Shown here in pieces: positions 42,076-52,470 of a stretch of 64,000 nt of DNA (the stretch's first letter is position 1; every line of letters starts with the position of its first letter). Origin of the DNA: Lachancea mirantina (lineage: Eukaryota > Ascomycota > Saccharomycetes > Saccharomycetales > Saccharomycetaceae); assembly GCA_900074745.1 (NCBI GenBank), contig LT598467.1, forward strand, positions 434,001 to 498,000, read 5' to 3'. The notes beneath the pieces are model-generated. The model saw nothing but the letters and a program-made list of their open reading frames with translations. It was not told the origin of the DNA and ran no database searches. The position numbers were made by a program, and so were the translations under genes.

Positions 42076-44256
42076 TCAGAAGAATTTTGAAATCAGCGAT
42101 TCGCACTGCTCCTTCAGGGACTCATCCTCCTCCTTTACTGCGTCGAGTGCGACTTTGATGAACGGCTTTACCGGTGGACGAAACATGAGCATAAATTTCA
42201 GCGACTGGAATCCTAGAGACGCTCTGAGTGGATCGAGACATAGAGATTTTATTCTGTCGAGATGCTGTTGGGACAAGTGCGGTAGCTCACTGACGAGACG
42301 GATGAAATGCCTCCTATGCGAATTCTCCAAAAACGGAACGATCGAGTCCAGCACTTTTAGAGACCACTTATCATAAATGGGGGTAGACGTGACATCGGCC
42401 GCAGGAGCGGAACACATGACCGCTTCGAAATACCATTCTTCGCTCAGCCATTCAATTACCACAGCAATGCGGTTCCCAAAGTCCTCGACGAAATAATCGT
42501 AAATACTTTGCCTTACTATGTCGCTCATTTCGGGATTGTGACTTACCCCTCTTGTGGCTAGCCTAGATAAAAGCGTAAGCCACGAAGTTTTATTGTCCCA
42601 ATCTTGAAGCCTGATTTTCGTTAAAGCGCTTGCATTCGGAAGTGTTGTGAGTGCCTGTTCTTCTTCCGAATCTTTGATTTTTGCAATGTGCTCCAGAATA
42701 CGCTCGAAATGTTCTTTCTTTTCTTTGCCTGTAAGTGGCGAAGGAGCTCCAAGCGAAAATTCTTGTTTGTCCTCATCCTCCAAAATATCCTCGTCTTCTG
42801 GTTCTGGAGCTTGTTTTTTAATATTCGGATGCTGTAATTCGTCGTCGGGTGCCCTTTTTTTCCCACCCTCACCTGCGCTCGTCTTGTTCATCAAGTCAGT
42901 GTACCTTGAGGCCACTATCGACAATCCAGCTATGATTTTGTTAGTGTCGGTGTTGAAAAGACTTTCCGTGCACAACTTGATTCTGGAGGATTGTGAAAGT
43001 TTTGAGACGTTAATTTCTGAGCTTTTGCTGTTCATCAGTGAATATACAGATGCATAGGAGTTATCAAATGCCACAGGAGAAGTATTGAAGAATCCTGACG
43101 TCGAGGATTTAAACATCGTATACTTCTGCAGATCATTCAATAACTGAATATCAGGAGGGCCTAATATTTTAGGTTCTTGCTTGCCGTTTTTCTGGTTCTC
43201 TGCTGAGGACAGCTGGGCCTGTGCGGCGGCAACATAGCGCGATCTCTCTCGAGAAGGCATCTTACGTTCTACCTGTTTGGCATCGAAGTTCAGAATTCCT
43301 TTTGCTCTTGTTTCTTCGCCGATTGTATGTAATGTCTGCGAAATTTTCGAAAGCTTGTTATAGTACTGACCAGTAGTTCCAGAGTTCCTTATCAATTGCG
43401 ACCTTAGTCCAAACTGCACGAAATTCTTGTAGCAGCGCTCAACGAAACGTTTAGCCATGCGATAATTGAGCACCGAGTCTGTCTCTTGCTGATATTTGAG
43501 ATCGATATTAAATCGTAAAATGCCAGCTAAAATGCGGCTCGTGGCTTGAGGACGTTGTTTCATCACGAACCCAAGACAATTGAGTATACCATTAAACAGT
43601 GGCGTTACCATCATGGGCTCCTCACTCAGATAGTTTAAGAGATAGTCTAGCAACTTTTTCGCCTCACTTTCAAGAGCAGATTTGCTTTTAAAAATAGGAT
43701 GATTGTCTGGCACCGATGCAAGGCCTATTCCGGAGTTCCCGTTCGTGTGCACTACCACAACTTTGGAGATAAACTTCACCGTTGCTAGCTTCACACCTAG
43801 CGAACGCGAATGATCGCCAAGTATATCTCCTGATGGCTTTAGCGGGAAGGTTGTCTTCCACTGAGACAGAATGAACTCTTTTAGCTCACACATGAGATTC
43901 CAAAGCTGAACATCGGAAGTTTTGGCTATAAGATCAAAAAGCAACTCGTAAGTGCGGGCAAACGTTAAAATGATATCCCGGAAAGTACAGTGACTGACAT
44001 CGTTTTGAGATACGTCCCATAAAAGCTGCAGGTAAAGAGACACCAGGAAAGGTTTCTCACTTTTTGGAACGGCGTCATGGTCCACAACTTCCATTAGCAG
44101 TTCAACACACAGTTTCCCCAGCTTTTTAGAATGCGAGGAGCGATACAGGGACGCTGCGGTCTCCAGAACTTTAGGCAGCATTTCGCCCGGTTTATTTTGA
44201 GTAGCCAGCTGCCTGGCTTGAACAAGCTGCAACCATTGATCGTCTTCGCCCGCCAT
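42076..44256 (-). CDS. PTA1: Pta1/symplekin, scaffold of the cleavage and polyadenylation factor
   Basis: 726 residues (S. cerevisiae 785). An N-terminal HEAT-repeat region binds Ssu72 and Ysh1-module partners (MLPKVLETAASLYR, RFVERCYKNFVQFGLRSQL, ISQTLHTIGEETRAKGILNF). A disordered acidic middle follows (about 460-530, EPEDEDILEDEDKQEF). The conserved C-terminal domain has WLSEEWYFEAV, SLKVLDSIVPFLENSHRRHFIRL and LDPLRASLGFQSLKFMLMFRPP-type blocks. Pta1 bridges CPF modules in mRNA and snoRNA 3'-end formation. Synteny with YAL043C. Confidence 0.95.
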   Translation of the reverse strand: MAGEDDQWLQLVQARQLATQNKPGEMLPKVLETAASLYRSSHSKKLGKLCVELLMEVVDHDAVPKSEKPFLVSLYLQLLWDVSQNDVSHCTFRDIILTFARTYELLFDLIAKTSDVQLWNLMCELKEFILSQWKTTFPLKPSGDILGDHSRSLGVKLATVKFISKVVVVHTNGNSGIGLASVPDNHPIFKSKSALESEAKKLLDYLLNYLSEEPMMVTPLFNGILNCLGFVMKQRPQATSRILAGILRFNIDLKYQQETDSVLNYRMAKRFVERCYKNFVQFGLRSQLIRNSGTTGQYYNKLSKISQTLHTIGEETRAKGILNFDAKQVERKMPSRERSRYVAAAQAQLSSAENQKNGKQEPKILGPPDIQLLNDLQKYTMFKSSTSGFFNTSPVAFDNSYASVYSLMNSKSSEINVSKLSQSSRIKLCTESLFNTDTNKIIAGLSIVASRYTDLMNKTSAGEGGKKRAPDDELQHPNIKKQAPEPEDEDILEDEDKQEFSLGAPSPLTGKEKKEHFERILEHIAKIKDSEEEQALTTLPNASALTKIRLQDWDNKTSWLTLLSRLATRGVSHNPEMSDIVRQSIYDYFVEDFGNRIAVVIEWLSEEWYFEAVMCSAPAADVTSTPIYDKWSLKVLDSIVPFLENSHRRHFIRLVSELPHLSQQHLDRIKSLCLDPLRASLGFQSLKFMLMFRPPVKPFIKVALDAVKEEDESLKEQCESLISKFF

Positions 44257-44811
44257 TGCAGTCTTGAGCTTTCAAAACGTCCAAAATCCTAAGTTGTTTA
44301 CGAGCTATTGATAATTTTTTTCGCATGCTTCTTCTTACTAGAAACTAATCGGATTCTAAATACTCAAAAAGTGACATCTGAACATATTTCCCAACGCAAA
44401 TGACAGAGAAGACAAGCGAGGAGCAATCCTCGATCCCTATCAAGAGACCATTAAATGAGATTTCGCACAAATTTGATTATTTTAATGCTCTCACTGAGCT
44501 TAAAAGAAATTAATTATCAATTGCTGGTAATTTTGAATCCAAAATATAGCTTGAATATTTAGTTAAGGGACTTCATACGGTGATGGATACGACTCTTAGA
44601 ATATCTTTATAACTATTGTGTTCATATTTGTAGTCGTCATTGTGCCATGCCGTCAAGGAAAGCCATTTGAAACAGATTCGTAAATCGAGCTGTTTGACGT
44701 CGTGAGGCGGACAAACGTGATATTAGAACACTTGGAATTAGCTTCATTTTCAGCTTCTCTGAAGTAGCCAGAGATCCGACAGCAAGCCAATTTTCAACCT
44801 CTAAGTCTGTA
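44257..44811. other. intergenic region between PTA1 and HAP5
   Basis: 555 bp, A+T-rich: PTA1 promoter and HAP5 3' flank. A 64-codon open frame at 44637-44831 lacks homology and overlaps the HAP5 end in another frame. Nothing else seen. Confidence 0.5.
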
Positions 44812-45225
44812 TTACAAATTTCTTGGGACAATATCGATCAAAAAATCAAACATATCACTCTTGAGCAACGCTTGTGCAATATCGCTTTTTTGTAGTGTGC
44901 GACGTTTGTGTTCTTCAGCAACACACCACGCCCGCATGGTTAGTTCTGTGATAAAAATTTCGCAAGCTTTCGCGAAAAGAATAGGTGCTTCTGCACTAAT
45001 CATTCGCACGTCTTCGTCGGTCTTCATGACTTTTTTTATCCTTGCCAAAGGAAGCGAATGAGATTTGAAGTCATCGTTATGTTCGCTTCCAGGTTCATTG
45101 GTGGACTCTATTTCGTTAATAAGCTCTTGCCAATACTGTATCATTATCTCCCTGTATCTATCGACTAGTCCTTGCCCCACATTTCTAAACACGTCTATTT
45201 CTTCTTCTTCAAGCGGCAAATCCAT
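44812..45225 (-). CDS. HAP5: Hap5/NF-YC subunit of the CCAAT-binding HAP complex
   Basis: 137 residues, much shorter than the 242 of S. cerevisiae. The core is fully conserved: [12 protein letters not shown]-type start (here [19 protein letters not shown]), [20 protein letters not shown], then the histone fold [41 protein letters not shown], and [20 protein letters not shown]. Hap5 with Hap3 forms the histone-fold pair that Hap2 joins to bind CCAAT, with Hap4 activating respiratory genes. The yeast Gln-rich N-terminal extension is missing; an in-frame stop lies upstream of the ATG and I see no donor site for an intron. Synteny with YOR358W. Confidence 0.94.
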   Translation of the reverse strand: MDLPLEEEEIDVFRNVGQGLVDRYREIMIQYWQELINEIESTNEPGSEHNDDFKSHSLPLARIKKVMKTDEDVRMISAEAPILFAKACEIFITELTMRAWCVAEEHKRRTLQKSDIAQALLKSDMFDFLIDIVPRNL

Positions 45226-45367
45226 ATCTATCTCTGGTTTGCTAGCTTGTTGACTTTCTTTCTATTTTAATGGGCTCTTCCAAGGGAACAAATCTTGAAT
45301 TATCTCTTCAAATTAATCGTCAGTTCCCGACTGTCGACCAAGAAGTTAAGAAACCTAAAACACAGTC
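45226..45367. promoter_or_regulatory. 142-bp shared promoter of HAP5 and SNX3
   Basis: Short divergent spacer. No room for separate promoters; no named site recognised. Confidence 0.6.
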
Positions 45368-45853
45368 ATGAGACAATTCCAGTCGTTCAGTACTACCGCT
45401 CAAACGTCGCTTGCAAGTCAGCAACACAAGCAACAATCTGCCAATGACATTTACGCCGAGCCTGAGAACTTTTTAGAAATAGAAGTGGTTAACCCCAAGA
45501 CACATTTCCCAGAACAAGACAACAAAGGAATGTTTACAGATTACGAGGTAATCTGCCGCACAAATCTGCCCTCTTTTAACAAACGTAGCAGCAGTACACG
45601 CAGAAGATATTCGGATTTCGAACTCTTCCGAAAATTTTTGATTAAGGAAGTCTCTTTCTCTAACCACCCTAAGGTCATCATACCTCATTTACCGGGGAAA
45701 ATACTACTCGGCAACCGATTTAACGACGATGTCATTGAGGAACGGCGCCAAGGGCTCAATAAATGGCTAAATAGTGTGGCAGGACATCCACTTTTGCAAA
45801 GTGGTTCCAAAGTTCTGGTCAGGTTTATCGAAGACGAACATTTTTCCGGATGA
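45368..45853 (+). CDS. SNX3: Snx3/Grd19 sorting nexin, PX domain
   Basis: 161 residues (S. cerevisiae 162). Almost the whole protein is a PX domain: NFLEIEVVNPKTH, the PI3P-binding RRRYSDFELFRKFL, IIPHLPGK and RRQGLNKWLNSVAGHPLL, then FIEDEHF at the end. Snx3 binds PI3P on endosomes and retrieves cargo such as Kex2 and Fet3/Ftr1 to the late Golgi with retromer. Synteny with YOR357C; it is followed in tandem by ERV46 and CDC24. Confidence 0.95.
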   Translation: MRQFQSFSTTAQTSLASQQHKQQSANDIYAEPENFLEIEVVNPKTHFPEQDNKGMFTDYEVICRTNLPSFNKRSSSTRRRYSDFELFRKFLIKEVSFSNHPKVIIPHLPGKILLGNRFNDDVIEERRQGLNKWLNSVAGHPLLQSGSKVLVRFIEDEHFSG

Positions 45854-46227
45854 ACGAAGCGTTACAAAGTTTTACGAGCTGCACCCTGCGAGGTGATACA
45901 AATAAAGATTGGCGGCGAAACCCTGGTAATTCCACGTAGGTTTGTTTCTAAATCATGGCTGCCTGATGAGATATTGCAGTCTTGATTAGGTTGGCCAAAT
46001 CTTGAAAAGTGCATTATTTGCGCCCGTTCAAGAATCAAATCCACACTCTGAGCAAGCCAATTGAATTTCGAAACTTTATTGGAAGCTGAGTTTTCAAGAA
46101 TTCTGTATACTATTCCGGCATGCGCTTTTACTTTATATCGATTTTGGGTTATGGACGTAGTGAGATGCTTATGTTGAAAAAAATTCCATCAAGATTTCGA
46201 GAAGCTAAAGTGTAAAGAAGAGCGATA
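45854..46227. promoter_or_regulatory. ERV46 promoter region
   Basis: 374 bp between tandem genes. No ORF with homology and no named element seen. Confidence 0.4.
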
Positions 46228-47439
46228 ATGAAGAAATCAACGCTTCTGTCGCTCGATGTGTTTGCTAAAACCGAAGAAGATGTTCGAATTCGAACCAGAA
46301 CGGGTGGTTTTATCACGCTTGCGTGTATTGTTATGACAATGTCGCTGTTGTTAAATGAATGGTTTCATTTCAACAAAGTGGTGACGCGGCCACAATTGGT
46401 GGTTGACAGAGACCGACACATGAAATTAGATCTTTTCGTGGACATAAGTTTCCCGCATTTGCCTTGCGATTTGGTAAACTTAGACATCATGGACGCCGCA
46501 GGCGAAATTCAACTTGATTTGTTAGACAGCGGATGGAGCAAGACAAGGTTAGACGCAGATGGAAATTCTCTTGGAACGCAGAAATATGAAGTGGGCAAAG
46601 ATGTGTCTGAGCAACTTCCGGAAGACGAAAACTACTGTGGGTCTTGTTATATGGCCAGGGATCAAAGCCGGAACGACCAAGTGGATCCTTCCGAACGTGT
46701 GTGTTGTCAAACTTGCGAAGATGTTCGCGACGCGTACGCAGAGAAAAATTGGGCGTTTTTCGATGGCAAGAACATCGAGCAATGCGAGCGTGAGGGCTAC
46801 GTGGAACGGTTGAACAACCATTTATCAGAAGGTTGTCGTATTGGGGGTCGGGCCAAATTGAACCGCATCGAGGGAAATCTACATTTCGCGCCAGGAAAAG
46901 CATTTCAAAATGAACAGGGCCATTTTCACGACACCTCACTCTACACTCGTACGGGATCTCTCAACTTCAACCACGTTATCCACAAATTGAGCTTTGGAGA
47001 CGACATCACACAGACGACCGACTCCATTCCTATTTCTACCGCACCGTTGAACAATCGCGAAGTAAGCCCTTCCTTCGATACACATTTTCACCAGTTCTCA
47101 TATTTCGCCAAGATCGTCCCTACTAGGTTCGAATATCTAAGCGGGACCGTCATCGAGACAACTCAATTCAGTGCGACGTACCACGACAGACCCTTGAGAG
47201 GAGGTCGCGACGAAGATCATCCCAACACTATACATTATCGGGGCGGGCTTCCTGGCGTATTCGTGAATTTCGAAATGTCGCCTTTGAAAGTGATAAACAA
47301 AGAACAACACGCCCAAACGTGGTCTGGTTTTGTACTTAACTGCATAACTAGCATCGGTGGCATTCTCGCCGTTGGAACGGTTGTCGATAAGCTGGCTTAC
47401 AAGGCCCAGCGGTCCATTTTCGGCAAGAAAAGTAAGTGA
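46228..47439 (+). CDS. ERV46: Erv46 COPII vesicle cargo-receptor subunit
   Basis: 403 residues (S. cerevisiae 415). An N-terminal cytosolic tail (LDVFAKTEEDVRIRTRTGG) is followed by TM1 (about 30-48) and a luminal domain with the CXXC-type cluster CGSCYMARDQ...VCCQTCEDVRDAY. TM2 is about 368-390 (VLNCITSIGGILAVGTVV). The C-terminus is KKSK, a dilysine COPI signal. Erv46 with Erv41 cycles between ER and Golgi and retrieves luminal ER proteins lacking HDEL. Synteny with YAL042W. Confidence 0.95.
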   Translation: MKKSTLLSLDVFAKTEEDVRIRTRTGGFITLACIVMTMSLLLNEWFHFNKVVTRPQLVVDRDRHMKLDLFVDISFPHLPCDLVNLDIMDAAGEIQLDLLDSGWSKTRLDADGNSLGTQKYEVGKDVSEQLPEDENYCGSCYMARDQSRNDQVDPSERVCCQTCEDVRDAYAEKNWAFFDGKNIEQCEREGYVERLNNHLSEGCRIGGRAKLNRIEGNLHFAPGKAFQNEQGHFHDTSLYTRTGSLNFNHVIHKLSFGDDITQTTDSIPISTAPLNNREVSPSFDTHFHQFSYFAKIVPTRFEYLSGTVIETTQFSATYHDRPLRGGRDEDHPNTIHYRGGLPGVFVNFEMSPLKVINKEQHAQTWSGFVLNCITSIGGILAVGTVVDKLAYKAQRSIFGKKSK

Positions 47440-47677
47440 AGCGAGCTAAATGAGCTTATATCTACGCCTTTTATAGGACTTACAAAAATCTTGTAAATTA
47501 TTGTGTCTCTTACATACCTTGGCTTGTTTTATTCGGTGATGTTGATATCTACTGAATGTTTTCTAACGTTCTGTCGAAAAACTTGAAAAAATTAGTAGTG
47601 GAATAACCAGAACGAAAAGTGTTGACAAATTGGAGCTCAGCAAAAGTCAAGAGGAGCTTTCGTGAGCCGAGCACAAT

Positions 47678-49909
47678 ATGGCAGTGCAGTCGCAATCCAC
47701 AACGTCTCTGCCAACTCTTTCATCGCAATCTACCCAGAATTTACTGAATAAAAGAGTCTCTGCAGAAGATTCTCTTTATCATATTTGTTTGAATGTGAAG
47801 CGAAGATTAGAGAGCCTTCCGCAACTGAAACCGTATGTAAATCTAGCGTATGCTAGCAGCGAGCTTTTGAGCGAAAGACAGGCGTTGTTACTGTCACAGA
47901 AACAGCAGACAACCCAAAACAGTCATTACAGTACAGGTTCCACAGTCAGTGGTGCGTCGTCAATTCAAACGAGTGTGAAAAACGGTGGTGACAGCCGAAT
48001 CTCTTCTTTCTCGAATGCCAGTTATAACGAAGAACTGGACGTTTTGGGCCACAACATGGAAGATTCGATTCTGACATTCAGCATGGGCATTCTACCAATT
48101 TCCATGGACTGCGACCCAGTGACACAGCTTTCGCAGCTGTTCCAGCAAGGTTCGCCTCTATGTGTACTTTTCAATGCGGTCAAGCCGCAATACGCGCTAC
48201 CGGTAGTTTCTTCTGACGACTTGAAGATCTGCAAAAAATCCATCTACGACTTCATCCTTGCGTGCAAGAAATACTACAAGTTTAACGACGAAGAACTTTT
48301 TACAATTTCGGACGTTTTTTCGACCTCAACGGAACATTTCATTAAAGTTTTGGACGTTGTCACAATTTTAATCAATTCGGCTCCGCAGATTTTCCCCCCT
48401 CAACCCATCGAGGATATTCGGTGGTCCAATACTGATCACAGCAAGATTATGAGAGAGTTCATCGAGACCGAGAGGAAATACGTTCATGACTTAGAAATCT
48501 TGAACCAGTATCGAATTCAGCTTCTTCAAAACGGTATTGTGAATTCCGAAGAGCTTTACATGCTTTTTCCAAACATTAGCGAAATTATTGACTTTCAAAG
48601 AAGGTTTTTGACTTCAATGGAGATAAATGGGCAAGTAGATCCTTCGAGGCAACGTATTGGAGCGTTATTTACGCACTCCAAGTCTTTTTTCAAATATTAC
48701 GAACCTTGGTCTATTGGTCAAAATGCTGCCATTGAATTTATCTCATCAAGCTTTGACAAAATGCAGGGTTCCGGGTTTGTGATCGGTAACAAACTTGAGT
48801 TGCAATCATTTCTGTTAAAGCCAGTGCAGAGACTTTGCAAATACCCGCTCCTGATTAAGGAACTCTACCAGCAGTCTCGAGATAACGGAAATAACAAAGA
48901 ACTCGAGCTAGCATGGGAAATCTCGAAAAGTATCGCAAGGAGTATAAATGAAAACCAGAGGCGAACAGAAAATCACGAGGTGGTGAAAAAACTATACGAT
49001 CGTGTAGTCAATTGGAAGGGCTACCGTATTGCCAAGTTCGGCGAGCTCTTATATTTTGATAAAGTGTCCATATCAACAGGAAACTCGACTGAGGGAGAGC
49101 ACGAATTTGAAGTATATCTGTTCGAAAAGATAATTATCCTCTTTAGCGAAGTTGTTCCTAAAAAAGTCAACTCGATCTCATTGAAGAAGAAATCCAATTC
49201 TTCTTCATCCACTTTGCATTTAAGTGGAAGCTCTACGGCTGTTTCAACAACATCCACTGGAGAATCAAAATTGGATTTGAGAGGACGTATCATGATAGTT
49301 AATCTCAACCAGGTTACTCCTCTCGATGCCCGCGGGCTAAACATCACTTGGGAGTCCCCAAAAGAACAGGGAAATTTCGTTCTGAAATTCAAGAATGAGG
49401 AAACAAGGGATAACTGGTCCACCAGCTTACAGGCTCTTCTAAAAAATTTGAGAAGCGAATCATTCAGAAGCAACGGCAGTAGCAGTGATAGGTCGTCGTT
49501 TTCTTCTTCCCATCAACGTCAACATTATAGCATGAATTCCATAGGAAGTGCGTATAACCGAAGAATATCGGACGTGCTACCGAAGCATCAAAACCATCAA
49601 TCCTTCGAAAGCGAGTACAGGTCCATATCAGAAAACTACAAAAGTTCAATACCCGAATCAATGCTTTTGGTAAGAATATCTTTCAACAATGATTTCTACA
49701 CGGTTTTGGTCGAGGTTAATTGTAATGTTGAACATATGCTTCAGATAATAAAAAGAAAACTCACACACATGGGTTCTGTTTCGAAAATAAAATATCAAGA
49801 CGAGGATGGAGATTATGTGGTCCTTGAAAGCGAAGACGATTGGAGTGTGGTAAAAGACATGCTGAGGGAGAGCAATGAAAGAGTATTGAATGTCTGGGCA
49901 TCTAATTAA
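47678..49909 (+). CDS. CDC24: Cdc24 guanine nucleotide exchange factor for Cdc42
   Basis: 743 residues (S. cerevisiae 854). An N-terminal calponin-homology-like CDC24 domain at about 110-235 (LSQLFQQGSPLCVLFNAVKP) is followed by a DH domain at about 255-425 (FIETERKYVHDLEILNQYR, FLLKPVQRLCKYPLLIKEL). A PH domain spans about 455-595, and a PB1 domain about 660-740 with the OPCA-type motif YQDEDGDYVVLESEDDWSVV, which binds Bem1. Cdc24 activates Cdc42 at the bud site and in mating. Shorter linkers account for the size difference. Synteny with YAL041W. Confidence 0.96.
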   Translation: MAVQSQSTTSLPTLSSQSTQNLLNKRVSAEDSLYHICLNVKRRLESLPQLKPYVNLAYASSELLSERQALLLSQKQQTTQNSHYSTGSTVSGASSIQTSVKNGGDSRISSFSNASYNEELDVLGHNMEDSILTFSMGILPISMDCDPVTQLSQLFQQGSPLCVLFNAVKPQYALPVVSSDDLKICKKSIYDFILACKKYYKFNDEELFTISDVFSTSTEHFIKVLDVVTILINSAPQIFPPQPIEDIRWSNTDHSKIMREFIETERKYVHDLEILNQYRIQLLQNGIVNSEELYMLFPNISEIIDFQRRFLTSMEINGQVDPSRQRIGALFTHSKSFFKYYEPWSIGQNAAIEFISSSFDKMQGSGFVIGNKLELQSFLLKPVQRLCKYPLLIKELYQQSRDNGNNKELELAWEISKSIARSINENQRRTENHEVVKKLYDRVVNWKGYRIAKFGELLYFDKVSISTGNSTEGEHEFEVYLFEKIIILFSEVVPKKVNSISLKKKSNSSSSTLHLSGSSTAVSTTSTGESKLDLRGRIMIVNLNQVTPLDARGLNITWESPKEQGNFVLKFKNEETRDNWSTSLQALLKNLRSESFRSNGSSSDRSSFSSSHQRQHYSMNSIGSAYNRRISDVLPKHQNHQSFESEYRSISENYKSSIPESMLLVRISFNNDFYTVLVEVNCNVEHMLQIIKRKLTHMGSVSKIKYQDEDGDYVVLESEDDWSVVKDMLRESNERVLNVWASN

Positions 49910-50018
49910 GCCCTATTCATTGGTGTGTTATAGCATAGCATTTTCTAAGGTAATAATAAAGGTTTATGATACATTTCAACTAAAGAGAAAATAAATAGTC
50001 TTAGCAAAAATTGGTCAA

Positions 50019-51983
50019 TCAAGTGAGAGTATATTTTGGCCCATCTCCTCCCTCAGGAACTACCCAATTAATGTCTTGGCTGGGTATCTTGATGTCGCAA
50101 GTCTTGCAATGAATGCAGTTTTGAGAGTTAATGTTGAATTTTACACCAAGCGGTGACGTCTCGTCGGGAACATACTCATAAACACCAGCTGGGCAAAAAC
50201 GACTTTCGATTCCCTTCCACTTCGGGTACGCAGATTCGGCGTGTTTGACCGTATCTTGATCCGGAATTCTCAAATGGCATTGCTCATCTTCGTCATGGTA
50301 AGTTCCTGTCTTCGAAACTGAAGTTAAGATATCGAATGACAATTTTCCATCTGGTTTTGGATATTCGATTGGCTCATGCATACTTGCTTCTTCAGTAACG
50401 GCGGCATCCGACTCATGGTGTTGGAAAGTCCAGGCTACTTGGCCTTTTAGAAGTAGCGAGTCGATTCCTGAGTATACTACTCCGCCTAATCTACCCAAAA
50501 GAGGATTATTGAACGAAGGTCTGATGTTTCTCACTTCGTAAAGTTCGTCGTAAACCCAGGAGCTTTTAAATGCCTTCTCGTATGATTCAAGGTCAATCGG
50601 CGTATTGACCATCTCGTCAATTCCTTGTTCTTCGAGGTCATTAAGGGATGGTAGTTTCCTAACCTCACTAAATATTGCCTCAGCGGCCATCATACCTGTC
50701 TTCATCGCTGTATGAGTTCCCTTGATCTTGGGGACATTCAAAAATCCAGCCGATGCTCCAACCAAAACCCCACCGGGGAAATGAAGCTTAGGAACAGCTT
50801 GCAGACCACCTTCGTTCAATGCTCTTGCCGCATAGCTGATACATTTACCACCAGTCAAGACGTTGGCATAATAAGGATGATGCTTCATTTTTTGAAATTC
50901 CTGATATGGCGAGAAGTAAGGGTTCCTGTAGTCCAACCCAACCACAAGTCCAACAGTCACAAATCCTTCTCCGAAGTGATACATGAAGCCACCGCCATAA
51001 ACGTCGTTGGTGAGAGGGTAGCCCATGGTGTGGGAAGCGAAGCCTTTCTTGAATTTGCTTGGCTCAACTTCCCAAACTTCCTTCAGGCCCAGGCCGTATG
51101 TCTGGTTTTGCTTGCCCTCTCTCAGATTGTACTTTTTAATTACCTGCTTAGTCAAAGAGCCATGACAACCTTCGGCGAGGACAGTTTGCCTGGCGTGAAA
51201 TTCCATACCTCTTTCGAAAGATGATTTAGGACGACCGCTTCTAGAAACTCCCAGGTCCTTAGTCGCCACACCGACCACCGACTTGCCATCCCTACTATAA
51301 ATGACATCTGAAACGGAAATACCTGGGTAGACCTCGACTCCGACTTCTTCTGCCTTTTCGCTTAAAAACTTCACAACTTGGTTAAGGGAGGCAATATAGT
51401 TTCCCTCGTTCGCCATCTGAGGTGGTGCAGGGATTGGACATGCGAGATCGCCTATTAAATACTTGAGTTCTTCATGAGTGACCTCGGTAACCAGATCTGG
51501 AGGTAACGGAATCCCTTTACCATGTTCGTCGTAAAATTCACTATCGGGGAAAAGTTCTCTTAGTGCTCTTGGCTCAAGGATTGCACCAGATACCATATGC
51601 AGTCCCATATCAGAGGCCTTTTCCAGCACCACGACCCTCATCGAACCATCGCCTTGTTCATTGTCAAGTTGCTTGAAACGAATCGCTGCAGCGAGTCCAG
51701 CAGGCCCACCACCCACAATACAAACATCGACTTTGTCAACAGCTCTTTCGGCAAAGAGCACTTCCCTCTCTTCTCCCGTCATTTCGCTTGTTGAGACTTC
51801 AACGGATTTCCTGCACAACGTATTGGTCGAAAAGAGACGAAGAAAATGGCCTAAACGCCTAGAAGTGTCAGTGACCGATGACCTCAGCACATTTGTCGGC
51901 AGCATGCGACATGCTCTCACAGCGGATCCACTAGCAAGTCTTCTTCGGATTGTTCTAGTTCCAATTCCTCTCACGGCAATCAT
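50019..51983 (-). CDS. CIR2: electron-transfer-flavoprotein:ubiquinone oxidoreductase-like protein
   Basis: 654 residues (S. cerevisiae Cir2 631). Arg-rich mitochondrial presequence (MIAVRGIGTRTIRRRLASGS). FAD-binding dinucleotide fold VDVCIVGGGPAGLAAAIRFK. The ubiquinone and membrane segment includes GGVLVGASAGFLNVPKIKGT. C-terminal 4Fe-4S ligands lie in FCPAGVYEY and NCIHCKTCDIKIPSQD, with VPEGGDGPKYT at the end. Family members transfer electrons from ETF to ubiquinone in the inner membrane. The frame upstream to 52013 begins with TTG, so ATG 51983 is taken. Convergent with CDC24; synteny with YOR356W. Confidence 0.95.
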   Translation of the reverse strand: MIAVRGIGTRTIRRRLASGSAVRACRMLPTNVLRSSVTDTSRRLGHFLRLFSTNTLCRKSVEVSTSEMTGEEREVLFAERAVDKVDVCIVGGGPAGLAAAIRFKQLDNEQGDGSMRVVVLEKASDMGLHMVSGAILEPRALRELFPDSEFYDEHGKGIPLPPDLVTEVTHEELKYLIGDLACPIPAPPQMANEGNYIASLNQVVKFLSEKAEEVGVEVYPGISVSDVIYSRDGKSVVGVATKDLGVSRSGRPKSSFERGMEFHARQTVLAEGCHGSLTKQVIKKYNLREGKQNQTYGLGLKEVWEVEPSKFKKGFASHTMGYPLTNDVYGGGFMYHFGEGFVTVGLVVGLDYRNPYFSPYQEFQKMKHHPYYANVLTGGKCISYAARALNEGGLQAVPKLHFPGGVLVGASAGFLNVPKIKGTHTAMKTGMMAAEAIFSEVRKLPSLNDLEEQGIDEMVNTPIDLESYEKAFKSSWVYDELYEVRNIRPSFNNPLLGRLGGVVYSGIDSLLLKGQVAWTFQHHESDAAVTEEASMHEPIEYPKPDGKLSFDILTSVSKTGTYHDEDEQCHLRIPDQDTVKHAESAYPKWKGIESRFCPAGVYEYVPDETSPLGVKFNINSQNCIHCKTCDIKIPSQDINWVVPEGGDGPKYTLT

Positions 51984-52470
51984 TTGATCTTGTTTTCGGC
52001 TTGCAAATACCAATTGATATTTTTAACACCCTTGAAAACAGTAGCAGTTCAAATGTTCAAGAATACAACAATTAGCCAATTCACACGTCCCGTGTAGGTC
52101 TTATAATAAGTTAGCCGAGTCACTTCTTGATGGTCATTCATTTTAGAGCTTCATTGTTTGAGCAAAATCACGTGGCTTTATATGGTTATTGTCGATCTCT
52201 ACATCATCTGATGACTCTGAGGTCCGAACTATCGAAAACGGCCAATGCACGCGTATTACATAACTGATTAACGATACTACAATGCTAGCGTAAACTGGTT
52301 TGCTCAAGTCTGTTAAACGCGAGCTTATTTTAATAGATGATTGAGGTTTTCTTACCCATGATTAAAATTTAACTACCGAAAAAGTACAGACAACGATGAG
52401 GTCTGGTATGCAATTGTGATCCAATGATTAGTTTTTGTATGTGATCGTCCTTGAACCTCTTTCCTAAAAC
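51984..52470. other. intergenic region between CIR2 and GDS1
   Basis: 487 bp: CIR2 promoter and GDS1 3' flank. An ATCACGTG core is at about 52169. Nothing else recognised. Confidence 0.4.

Noticed and set aside
41939-42376. 145-codon plus-strand ORF overlapping PTA1
   Set aside because: Mostly antisense to the conserved PTA1 C-terminus, no independent support.
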